Assembly (NCBI GenBank): GCA_948443805.1
Contig: CAOJUB010000009.1
Location: forward strand, 1 to 64,000
DNA length: 64,000 bases
Direction: 5' to 3'
DNA from: an uncultured Clostridia bacterium
GTDB lineage: Bacteria; Bacillota; Clostridia; Oscillospirales; UBA644
In this document: positions 26,204-34,022 of the stretch, piece by piece
Layout: every line of letters starts with the position of its first letter
How positions within the stretch are numbered: position 1 is the stretch's first letter
Position numbers and translations under genes: made by a program
The notes under the pieces: generated by a model
What the model was told of the DNA's origin: nothing
Databases searched by the model: none
Seen by the model: the letters and a program-made list of their open reading frames with translations, nothing else

Positions 26204-26905
26204 TTATCTTTCCGGAACCGAATCCAGTTCTATGTTCCTTTCGGAATCTTCTGTTCCGGCAACTGGCCGTTCATCTTCCGGCGGTTCATACCCGGGAACA
26301 GGCCGTGCTTTTAAATGAAAAATCGGCTGACCAAGCGCCGTGAACCGGTCTTCATACTCGGTGGTAAAGCAATTTTCGACATCCGACGCATGCAGATCGC
26401 GAACCACGTCAAAAAGTTCATAGCCATACCGGCGGAACTCGGCAAGAGAAAAATCAAAAAGCCCCTGATTATCCGTCTTCATAAAAATAACGCCGTCCGG
26501 CGCAAGAATCTTCCGATATTTTTCCAGATAAGTATGATAGGTCAGCCGCTTCCTCGCCCCTTTTTTCTTCGGCCAGGGATCGGAAAAATTCAGGTAAATT
26601 CCCCGAATAGAACCGGCCGGACACAATTCCGGAAGATCGTCGGCATCGGCAAGAAGGAATTTTAGATTCGTCAGTTCTTTCGCCTTGGCTTTTTCTGCGG
26701 CCATAACCAGAACGTCAGGGACTTTTTCAACGGCATAAAAAAAATCGTCCGGACGGCTTTCGGCAAGCGACGTAATAAACTTCCCTTTTCCGCAGCCGAT
26801 TTCGATATAAAAATCCCGCCCGGTTTCGCTGACAATCTGTTCCGTTAAATATTCGGAACACCGTTCCAGCCGGGGAATTGTATTTTTCTTTTTTCTTGCA
26901 CGCAT
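26204..26905 (-). CDS. trmB: tRNA (guanine-N7-)-methyltransferase
   Basis: SAM-dependent enzyme forming m7G46 in tRNA. The SAM motif IEIGCGKGKFI and the family signature NFSDPWPKKKGARKRLTY are intact; the C-terminal FTTEYEDRFTALGQPI is typical. The start was set at ATG 26905 with GGAGG 5 nt away, giving 233 aa. The frame stays open to 27106, but that part overlaps the next gene on the other strand. A C-terminal tail of about 30 residues rich in Pro and Glu exceeds the usual domain. Confidence 0.95.
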   Translation of the reverse strand: MRARKKKNTIPRLERCSEYLTEQIVSETGRDFYIEIGCGKGKFITSLAESRPDDFFYAVEKVPDVLVMAAEKAKAKELTNLKFLLADADDLPELCPAGSIRGIYLNFSDPWPKKKGARKRLTYHTYLEKYRKILAPDGVIFMKTDNQGLFDFSLAEFRRYGYELFDVVRDLHASDVENCFTTEYEDRFTALGQPIFHLKARPVPGYEPPEDERPVAGTEDSERNIELDSVPER

Positions 26906-26990
26906 AAACGCCTCCGTGTATTTTTTAGTCAGTATAGCACAAATCCGGAAAAAATGCAACCAATAAAACTTAAAAAATGGAGAAATTACT

Positions 26991-28229
26991 ATGAATTTTA
27001 CGGCAAACGCCATTATCGGGCAGTCGGGCGGACCGACTTGTGCAATTAACGCAACACTGGCAGGCGTAATACAGGGTCTGCAAAAAAATAAAAGCATACA
27101 TACCATATACGGAATGAAAAACGGAATCGAAGGGTTTCTTCAGGAAAAAATGATCGATCTTACCAAGCTGACCCAAGACGAACTCTCCCTGCTTTCGGTC
27201 ACCCCGTCGGCGGCGCTTGGTTCCTGCCGGAAAAAACTGCCGCAGCCGGAAGAAGATCCCGGTTTTTTCGAAACACTTTTTTCGTTGTTCCGTCAGTACA
27301 ATATCCGGTATTTCTTTTATATCGGCGGAAACGATTCCATGGATACCGTGGACAAACTCTCCCGCTATGCGCAAACTCCGGCAGGAAAAACCTGGCCGAT
27401 AAAACTGATGGGCGTACCGAAAACTATCGACAACGACCTGGCCTGCACCGACCATACGCCGGGATACGGTTCAGCGGCAAAATACGTTGCCACAACCCTG
27501 CAGGAAATTGCCTGCGACTGCGCGGTGTACACCGTAAAAGCCGTGACGCTGGTGGAAATTATGGGCCGAGACGCGGGGTGGCTGACAGCGGCCGCCGGCC
27601 TTCCCCGCCTTTCCGGACAGCCGACGGCAGACCTCATCTACCTGCCGGAAACCATATTTGATGAAGAAGCCTTTCTTGCCTCCGTACAGAAATGCCTGAA
27701 CGAAAAGCCGAATGTTGTCGTCGCCCTTTCAGAAGGAATCCGGGACAAAGACGGAAACTATATCGGTGAAGGCGGCCAGAGCGGCGCCGTTGATATTTTC
27801 GGACATAAGTATCTGGCCGGCGCGGCAAGAGTTCTTGAAAGCCTGATCCGGGAAAAAATCAGCTGCAAAGTACGGGCGGTCGAACTCAGTCTTCCGCAGC
27901 GCTGCGCGGCGCACTGTCTTTCCGGCTGTGATATCGAAGAATCGCTGACGATCGGAAGAACGGCGGCAACGATGGCGGAAAAAGCAGAACCGGGCGAAGG
28001 GAATATCGCCGTCTTCCGGAGAAAACCCGGAAACGACTATCAAGTTACCGTTGAAACGGCCAACGTGGCTCTGGTCGCGAACCAGGTTTCCAACGTTAAC
28101 AGAAACGGAATCAACGCCGAAGGAAACAACGTAACCGATGAACTGCTCCGCCAGCTGCTTCCGCTGATTCAGGGCGAAGTGGAAATTCCGAAAAAGAACG
28201 GTCTGCCCCTTCATTTTACTTTTCAATAA
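26991..28229 (+). CDS. PPi-type 6-phosphofructokinase
   Basis: Glycolytic enzyme, 412 aa, of the phosphofructokinase superfamily. The start IIGQSGGPTCAINA, the GGNDSMDT loop, the substrate motif PKTIDNDL and MEIMGRDAGWL are visible. The replacement of the ATP-type GGDGS by GGNDS and the length above 400 indicate the pyrophosphate-dependent subgroup, so I infer reversible PPi use. GGAG precedes ATG 26991. It is followed 75 nt later by the GH127 gene. Confidence 0.9.
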   Translation: MNFTANAIIGQSGGPTCAINATLAGVIQGLQKNKSIHTIYGMKNGIEGFLQEKMIDLTKLTQDELSLLSVTPSAALGSCRKKLPQPEEDPGFFETLFSLFRQYNIRYFFYIGGNDSMDTVDKLSRYAQTPAGKTWPIKLMGVPKTIDNDLACTDHTPGYGSAAKYVATTLQEIACDCAVYTVKAVTLVEIMGRDAGWLTAAAGLPRLSGQPTADLIYLPETIFDEEAFLASVQKCLNEKPNVVVALSEGIRDKDGNYIGEGGQSGAVDIFGHKYLAGAARVLESLIREKISCKVRAVELSLPQRCAAHCLSGCDIEESLTIGRTAATMAEKAEPGEGNIAVFRRKPGNDYQVTVETANVALVANQVSNVNRNGINAEGNNVTDELLRQLLPLIQGEVEIPKKNGLPLHFTFQ

Positions 28230-28304
28230 AAAAGACCTGAAGACTTTTAGGAAAAATCGTATACCGCCAACAAGAACAACAAAAAGAAAAGGAACATAAA
28301 AATA

Positions 28305-30023
28305 ATGAAAACCGCTTCTCTTCTCTCTCCGGAATTCGGAGGCGCCGTCGGGAAACTGGCCGACAATATTACAAACAATTGGCTGATTGGGTTGAGGGAA
28401 AGCAACCCTGCCATTTTGGATATGTTTCACGACCGGGACAAAAAACCGTACCGCGACATGCTGCCGTGGTCGGGTGAATTCGCCGGAAAATATATTACCG
28501 GCGCCTACTATATCTATCAAATGAACCGAAACGAAAATTTACGCGCCTATATTCTGAACTTTATCAACGAACTGCTGACCTGCATCGACAGCGACGGATA
28601 CGCCGGCTGTTACCGAAAAGAATGCCGGATGACCGGCGCATTTTCGCAGTCCCCTGAAAAAACCGGAGAGACCTGGGACGCATGGGCGCACTATCACACC
28701 ATGTTCGGCCTGTTCTTATGGTATAAAGAAACCAACGATAAGCGCCTTTTTGACGCGGTTAAAAAAATTGCGGACTTTTTCCTGACTCATTTTTATGACG
28801 GAAAAAAACGGCTTGCCGAAATCGGTTCAACCGAAATGAATCTGGCGCCGATTCATATTTTTGCGCTGCTTTATCAGGAAACCAAAAATGAAAAATATCT
28901 TGCCTTTTCCCGGGAAATAGAAAAAGACCTTTCCCTTCCGGAGGCGGGAAACTACATGGAATATGCCCGGAACGGAACCCCCTTTTATCAATGTCCGAAA
29001 CCGCGTTGGGAAAGCATGCATATCATTATGGGAATCGCCGAAATGTATCGGGCTACCGGCGAGGAAAAATATAAAACATCCGCAGAACAGATTTTCCGTA
29101 GCATTCTGCAGACCGATATTCACAATACCGGCGCCTTTTCCACCGATGAACAGGCAGTCGGCACGCCGTTTAAAAAAGGAAATATTGAACTTTGCTGCGT
29201 AATCGCCTACAACGCGCTCGCCTGCTCGCTCTTCCGGATAACCGGCGATCCGGCAATCGCCGATTTTCTGGAACTTTCGTTCTATAACGCGGTCATGGGT
29301 TCTTTTTCTCCGAGCGGACGGTGGTCAACCTACAACACCCCGATGGAGGGCGAAAAAGACGCCAATCATCACAGTATCTGGTTCCAGTGCCGCCCCGGTT
29401 CCCCCGAACTGAACTGCTGTTCGGCCAATGCCGCGCGGGGGATCGGCATGCTGACGGAATGGGCGGTAACCGAACAGGACGAAACGGTTTACCTGAACTA
29501 TTTCGGCCCCTTTTCCTGCCAAACCACAAACGGCCTTACCATGATCGTTACGGGAGATTATCCGGCAAGCGGAGAGGTTACCGTCCTTCTCCGGTCAAAG
29601 AAGCCGCAAAAAGTGGCAATCCGGATTCCTGCCTGGTCAAAAAATACGGTAATCACCATCGGAAAAAAATCCTTCTCTCCCCCGGCCGGAACCTATTTTC
29701 TGCTGGAACAGCTTCCGGAAGAAAAAATACAAATCCGCTTTGATTTCTCTCTGAGAACTCTCAAAGGCGAAGAAGATTTCGCCGGAAAACACAGTCTTTA
29801 TTACGGACCGATTCTTTACGGATATGATCTTTCGGAAAAGAACGGGCCGGCTTTGGACGCGTTGCCGGAACTTTCCCTCTCCGAAATGGAAAACCTTCGT
29901 CCGAAACGGAGAGAAAACGGAAAAATTGTGTTGGAAACAAAAGACATGACGCTCTGCGATTTTTATCGCCTCGGAACCACCGGAAGCGCTTATACAACAT
30001 GGTTTTCCTGTAGAGAAAAATAA
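28305..30023 (+). CDS. GH127 family (DUF1680) glycosidase, probable beta-L-arabinofuranosidase
   Basis: A 572-aa cytoplasmic enzyme (no signal peptide). The GH127 zinc-thiolate site is recognisable: Glu295-Leu-Cys297 in IELCCVIAYNAL, and the NCCSANAARG motif with Cys371 and Cys372. One of these cysteines is the nucleophile in characterised GH127 members. An (alpha/alpha)6 barrel is followed by a C-terminal beta-sandwich. The family acts on beta-L-arabinofuranosides, but many members are untested. No transporter or other arabinose gene is nearby. Confidence 0.85.
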   Translation: MKTASLLSPEFGGAVGKLADNITNNWLIGLRESNPAILDMFHDRDKKPYRDMLPWSGEFAGKYITGAYYIYQMNRNENLRAYILNFINELLTCIDSDGYAGCYRKECRMTGAFSQSPEKTGETWDAWAHYHTMFGLFLWYKETNDKRLFDAVKKIADFFLTHFYDGKKRLAEIGSTEMNLAPIHIFALLYQETKNEKYLAFSREIEKDLSLPEAGNYMEYARNGTPFYQCPKPRWESMHIIMGIAEMYRATGEEKYKTSAEQIFRSILQTDIHNTGAFSTDEQAVGTPFKKGNIELCCVIAYNALACSLFRITGDPAIADFLELSFYNAVMGSFSPSGRWSTYNTPMEGEKDANHHSIWFQCRPGSPELNCCSANAARGIGMLTEWAVTEQDETVYLNYFGPFSCQTTNGLTMIVTGDYPASGEVTVLLRSKKPQKVAIRIPAWSKNTVITIGKKSFSPPAGTYFLLEQLPEEKIQIRFDFSLRTLKGEEDFAGKHSLYYGPILYGYDLSEKNGPALDALPELSLSEMENLRPKRRENGKIVLETKDMTLCDFYRLGTTGSAYTTWFSCREK

Positions 30024-30106
30024 AGAACCGGGGGTTTTTATAAACCGCCGATCAAAAAACCTGTATTCTATATGACAAAATTTGATAAAATTGTCCCATA
30101 ACAAAC

Positions 30107-30142
30107 AACAATCAGCCGAATCTTTTCTTTCGGCTGATTGTT
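30107..30142. terminator. Bidirectional terminator between GH127 and DUF3592 genes
   Basis: Inverted repeat AACAATCAGCCGAA/TTCGGCTGATTGTT with a T-rich loop, between convergent genes. A second small hairpin, GCTTTCCCC/GGGGGAAGC, lies at about 30159-30178. Confidence 0.6.
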
Positions 30143-30216
30143 TCGTTCATAGGAATCGCTTTCCCCATGGGGGAAGCAATTGGATTTTCAGCACAAACAA
30201 GAAAGGCGACAGACGA

Positions 30217-30654
30217 TCAAAAAAAACACTCGCTTACCCAATAAGCAAACAAAATTGCGCCGGCAAAAATCAAAGGAATGCCGACATACAAGGGCAGCCG
30301 GATATTGTGCGTATCATTGAGTAACGCATAATCCGGCGCTTCTTTATAAACCCGGAGTTTTACCGGATCGCCTATTTTATACTTGGAATTCGGTTCGGGT
30401 TTTATTCCCTTTCCGTACCGAAAAGACGAAATCCGGTGCCGCTTCTGATAGGTTTTTCCCGCATACTCATATTCAAAAACAGGGACATAGCTTCTTTTGA
30501 TGAATCTCTCGGCTGTAATCTTTTTTTTCAGATCATACCGGATCACTCTTCCGTACAGAAGAATATATTCCCGCCGTTCATCACGGAAGTAGAGCCAAAG
30601 CCAGACAATGCCCAGACAAAGAAAACTAACACTCATACAAACCAGAAAAAACAT
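30217..30654 (-). CDS. DUF3592-like membrane protein, 145 aa
   Basis: Two predicted membrane segments, at residues 1-22 and about 120-140, flank a soluble part with FEYEYAGKTYQKRH and YKIGDPVKLRVYKEAPDYAL. That is the usual layout of DUF3592 proteins. The function is unknown. It starts 11 nt after the stop of the radical SAM gene upstream, so the two probably form an operon. Confidence 0.7.
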   Translation of the reverse strand: MFFLVCMSVSFLCLGIVWLWLYFRDERREYILLYGRVIRYDLKKKITAERFIKRSYVPVFEYEYAGKTYQKRHRISSFRYGKGIKPEPNSKYKIGDPVKLRVYKEAPDYALLNDTHNIRLPLYVGIPLIFAGAILFAYWVSECFF

Positions 30655-30665
30655 CGGTTATAACT

Positions 30666-31601
30666 TCATGTAATAAAATTTGAATGAAAATTTTTTCCCT
30701 GAAAAGAACCCCGCTTTTCCAGCGTATCGTTGATCGTATTCAGGATCGTCCATTTCTGTTCCGACCATGCCGGAGCAACAAGAAGCCCATGCGGACTGTC
30801 TCCGGTAATCCGATGAATCACAATCGAAGGATCCAGCCGTTCGATACAGCCGATAACCAAATCGACATATTCCGCCATCGTCAGCGGCATATATTCCCCC
30901 GCCCGGTAAATTTCTTCCAGTTTTGTATCTTTCAGGACATGCAGAAGCTGCAGTTTAATCCCATCAATACCAATTTGGGAAAGATAGTCCATCGTCTCAA
31001 AAATCATGGTGTCCGTTTCCCCGGGAAGGCCCAGTATCGTATGGACAACGACTTCAATTCCCGCCTTTTTCAAAGCAAAAAACGCAGACTCAAAACAAAA
31101 AAGCGAATACCCCCGATGAATAAAATCGGCAGTCGGCTGGTGGATCGTCTGCAAACCGAGTTCGACCCAGACCGGCTTGATCCGGTTCAGCCGTTCCAAA
31201 AGAGAAAGAACTTCGTCCGGCAAGCAATCCGGACGGGTGGCAACCGAAAGAACGGCGACGTCGGGATGACAAATGGCCTCCGTAAAAATTTTTTCCAGAT
31301 AATCTACCGGCGCATAAGTATTGGTAAACGCCTGAAAATATGCAATATACCGGCCGTTTTTGATTTTCTTTCCAACCGAACGCTTCCCCTGTTCAATCTG
31401 ATCGGTAATCGAAAGCGTACGATCCGATGCAAACTCACCGGAACCGCCCCGGCTGCAGAAAATACAGCCGCCGGTACCGATCGTCCCATCCCGGTTCGGG
31501 CAGGACATCCCCCCGTTCAGGGCAATTTTATAAATTTTTTCCCCGAAACGTTCCCGGAGCGTTTCATTCAAAGAACGAAACCGTTTTTTCTGATAATCCA
31601 T
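30666..31601 (-). CDS. Radical SAM protein, YhcC/TIGR01212 family
   Basis: 311 aa. The radical SAM cluster motif is CPNRDGTIGTGGCIFCSRGG, in the longer-spaced CxxxxxxxxxCxxC form typical of this family. YIAYFQAFTNTYAP and HTILGLPGETDTMIFETMDY are further family segments. The biological role is not established; a tRNA or nucleotide modification is often suggested. No own promoter is obvious; one possible leftward promoter is that of element copy B at 32.4 kb. Confidence 0.88.
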   Translation of the reverse strand: MDYQKKRFRSLNETLRERFGEKIYKIALNGGMSCPNRDGTIGTGGCIFCSRGGSGEFASDRTLSITDQIEQGKRSVGKKIKNGRYIAYFQAFTNTYAPVDYLEKIFTEAICHPDVAVLSVATRPDCLPDEVLSLLERLNRIKPVWVELGLQTIHQPTADFIHRGYSLFCFESAFFALKKAGIEVVVHTILGLPGETDTMIFETMDYLSQIGIDGIKLQLLHVLKDTKLEEIYRAGEYMPLTMAEYVDLVIGCIERLDPSIVIHRITGDSPHGLLVAPAWSEQKWTILNTINDTLEKRGSFQGKNFHSNFIT

Positions 31602-31630
31602 TTGACATTTCCTACCATTTATGCTATACT
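31602..31630 (+). promoter_or_regulatory. Promoter of the nitroreductase gene
   Basis: TTGACA (31602-31607), 17 nt, TATACT (31625-31630), starting one base beyond the divergent radical SAM start codon. Confidence 0.8.
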
Positions 31631-31703
31631 AAAATAAAGATCCGGCGTTGGAAACAGCCTTTCCTGCCGCCAAACAAAACTGATATAAAAAGAGGAACCG
31701 ATA

Positions 31704-32276
31704 ATGCTGATCGACCTGGTTAAAAAAAGCAGAAGCTGCCGAAAATTCGATGAAAGCGTTCATTATACCAAGGAGACTCTGGCTCAGCTGATCGAAACTG
31801 TCCGGTTCGCCCCGTCCTCGATCAATCTGCAACCGCTCAAATACCGGCTGGTTTTCAAGAAAGAAGAAACCGACTGCGTCTTTCCGCTGACAAAATGGGC
31901 CGGGCTGATTAAAAATGAGAAATTGCCGCCGGACGGCCACCGGCCGACCGCTTATATCCTGATCTGTCATGATACGACAATCCATCCCTCCCCCGAAATT
32001 TTTCTGAAGGATGTTGGCATCTGCGCACAAACCATTATGCTTGCGGCGGCAGAAAAAGAAATCGGCGGCTGTATGATCGGAAGTTTTGAAAAAGAAGCAA
32101 TCAAAAAAGAACTCCGTCTGCCGGAGAATCTGATACCCATGCTGCTCTTGGCGCTCGGAAAATCAGAAGATTCGGTCCTGCTGACCGATGCTGCCGACGG
32201 AAACGTTGCCTATTCCAGGGAAAACGGAAAACAAACCGTTCCCAAAAGAACCGCCGAGGAACTGATACTATACTAA
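31704..32276 (+). CDS. Nitroreductase family protein
   Basis: 190-aa FMN-binding fold. The N-terminal KKSRSCRKFDES with the FMN-binding Arg-Ser-x-Arg and RFAPSSINLQPLKY are typical, as is DVGICAQTIMLAAAEKEIGGCMIGSF. These are NAD(P)H-dependent flavin reductases with varied substrates; the physiological one is not evident. It is monocistronic from its own promoter. Element copy B lies immediately downstream. Confidence 0.88.
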   Translation: MLIDLVKKSRSCRKFDESVHYTKETLAQLIETVRFAPSSINLQPLKYRLVFKKEETDCVFPLTKWAGLIKNEKLPPDGHRPTAYILICHDTTIHPSPEIFLKDVGICAQTIMLAAAEKEIGGCMIGSFEKEAIKKELRLPENLIPMLLLALGKSEDSVLLTDAADGNVAYSRENGKQTVPKRTAEELILY

Positions 32277-32324
32277 AGTTACAGATGAAATACCACCGTT
32301 ATTTCTGTTCCCATTAACGTTCAC

Positions 32325-32460
32325 TTGCACCGGAAAAAAGCGGTTATCCGAAACGGAACTTCAACCGAACGGTTGAAACGCTTTTTTCATAAGAACAGCT
32401 TGCTGTTCTTATGAACAACTTGCTGTTCTTTATTATACCATAACCGGAGGTTATCGTCAA
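32325..32460 (-). repeat. Modular promoter-hairpin element, copy B
   Basis: Read leftwards: TTGACG (32455-32460), 17 nt, TATAAT (32432-32437). Two tandem GAACA/TGTTC palindromes follow (32391-32410 perfect, 32411-32430 imperfect), then the A6GCG...CGCT6 branched structure (32334-32387) containing CCGAACGG. The core (about 25 bp, CCGAACGGTTGAAACGCTTT) is identical to copy A. The promoter faces the 3' end of the nitroreductase gene. Confidence 0.65.
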
Positions 32461-32462
32461 GA

Positions 32463-32732
32463 ATGAAAAAAGAAACCGTTTATCTTCTCCAGAGAACTGC
32501 GGTCACGGGGTTGTCCGCCATCATTGCCGTCTTACTCTGGATGTTTATTCCTACTGCTGAGGGAAACCGGATTTTCAATTTCATACTGGCCGGTATTGCA
32601 ACCCTGCTGCTGATTGGCTATGCTGTTTTTTTCTGGCTCAGAAAAGAAACGGAAAAAACCAGAACAACCCGCGCGCTGATTCTTCTCACCGCCGCGCTGG
32701 CTATTCTGGTCTATTATAATTTTATTGTTTAG
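32463..32732 (+). CDS. Small membrane protein, 89 aa
   Basis: Three hydrophobic segments (about residues 13-29, 36-55 and 69-87) separated by a basic loop. No family is recognised. GGAGG lies about 13 nt before the ATG. It ends 4 nt inside the convergent spoIID stop. It begins right after the promoter of element copy B on the other strand. Confidence 0.55.
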   Translation: MKKETVYLLQRTAVTGLSAIIAVLLWMFIPTAEGNRIFNFILAGIATLLLIGYAVFFWLRKETEKTRTTRALILLTAALAILVYYNFIV

Positions 32733-33793
32733 CCTTCCTTTTTCTGTTCGAAAATGTTCATTTCAGTAAATTCAATACCGGTATAATAATGCTGAAGAAT
32801 TTCCTGATAGGTTTTCCCTTCTTTGGCCAGGCAGTTCGCCCCATACTGGCTCATGCCAACGCCGTGACCATATCCCTTTACATGAAAAAGAACCTGACCA
32901 TTCGAAAATTCCACGGTAAAATTCGCCGAACGAAGCCCGAAAAGCGTCCGAACCTGTGTGCCCTTTATTTCAATTCCGCCGATTTTCATCGCTAAAACAC
33001 CGCCGGAATCGGAACGGGTGATTTCAACCGCCGGATCACCGGAATCCGGGAAGACGATCGTCCCGTCATAATTTTTCAGCGTATTTTTAAATTCTTCAAG
33101 CGAAACGCTTTTTTCCGATAAAAAATCCTCTGCCGTTTCATCAAAAGAACTGTCGACCTCCTGCAAGTAGGGGATATCATATTCCCAGACATCTTTAGCG
33201 GCCTCGGTTTTCCCGGAAGAAAGGCTGTGAAACACCGCATTGATCGGCATGCTCTGACAAACCATCGTCTGATAAAGCGTTTCGGTAACGGCATTCCGGA
33301 CGCGGTCTTTATACTTATCAAACCAGGCGTCTCCCCAGGAAGCCCGCGCGTCTTTCTCACTGAGATACGCTTTGCAGTGAGACGGATCGGTACAGATCCA
33401 GGCGTCTTTATGAGCTTCCCGTTTGGTCTCATAGTTATCGGTATACTGATACATCAGATACGTATAGGCGGCAACCGCCTGCGCTTTCAGCGCTTCGGGT
33501 TCATAATTCGGCTGCATTTCGCCATTCAGAACGCCGCAAAGATACGTTACGATATCGATCTTCTCCACCCGGTCTTCCTCGTGCAGATAAACCGGGACGC
33601 AATGTTCCTGAACTTTCGCGAGATTTTCTCCGGTTTGCTGCTCTTTCTCCTGAGGATAAACCGTACCGGAAGCAACCGGCGCCGAAACATTTTTTTCCGG
33701 ATCGGCGGTCAGTTCCAGTGCGGTCACACAGAGAATGGGGACCGATAAAAAAGACAGGATCAAAACCAATGCTGTCTGAACAATTTTTTTCAT
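32729..33793 (-). CDS. spoIID: Stage II sporulation protein D
   Basis: Peptidoglycan lytic transglycosylase needed for engulfment during sporulation. After a signal anchor (residues 3-25) come LCGVLNGEMQPNYEPEALKA, with the catalytic Glu, then QAVAAYTYLMYQ and the C-terminal GYGHGVGMSQYGANCLA. It has 354 aa from ATG 33793, which has AAGGAAGGA upstream. The larger open frame is not used. A possible sigma-E-like promoter (GTATATC at 33881-33887, CATAAG at 33861-33866) lies upstream but matches only partly. Confidence 0.93.
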   Translation of the reverse strand: MKKIVQTALVLILSFLSVPILCVTALELTADPEKNVSAPVASGTVYPQEKEQQTGENLAKVQEHCVPVYLHEEDRVEKIDIVTYLCGVLNGEMQPNYEPEALKAQAVAAYTYLMYQYTDNYETKREAHKDAWICTDPSHCKAYLSEKDARASWGDAWFDKYKDRVRNAVTETLYQTMVCQSMPINAVFHSLSSGKTEAAKDVWEYDIPYLQEVDSSFDETAEDFLSEKSVSLEEFKNTLKNYDGTIVFPDSGDPAVEITRSDSGGVLAMKIGGIEIKGTQVRTLFGLRSANFTVEFSNGQVLFHVKGYGHGVGMSQYGANCLAKEGKTYQEILQHYYTGIEFTEMNIFEQKKEG

Positions 33794-33925
33794 GACTTGT
33801 CCTTCCTTTCGTTTCAGAGAAAAGCCGACAGACACTTCTCGGAATTCCTTTTGTTTCATTCTTATGCGAAAAAAACGAAGGATATACCCAAAAAGAAAAT
33901 TTTTACGGAAAAAAAGCACGACAAC

Positions 33926-33954
33926 TTGACTAAACAACAAAAAAATAGTATACT
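33926..33954 (+). promoter_or_regulatory. Promoter of the TPR/LRR gene
   Basis: TTGACT (33926-33931), 17 nt, TATACT (33949-33954). Confidence 0.75.
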
Positions 33955-34022
33955 GATATAGATAGACAATATATTTGATCTTGTTTTTCAGGCCGTTACG
34001 GTACGGCGGAACGGAGATTTCT

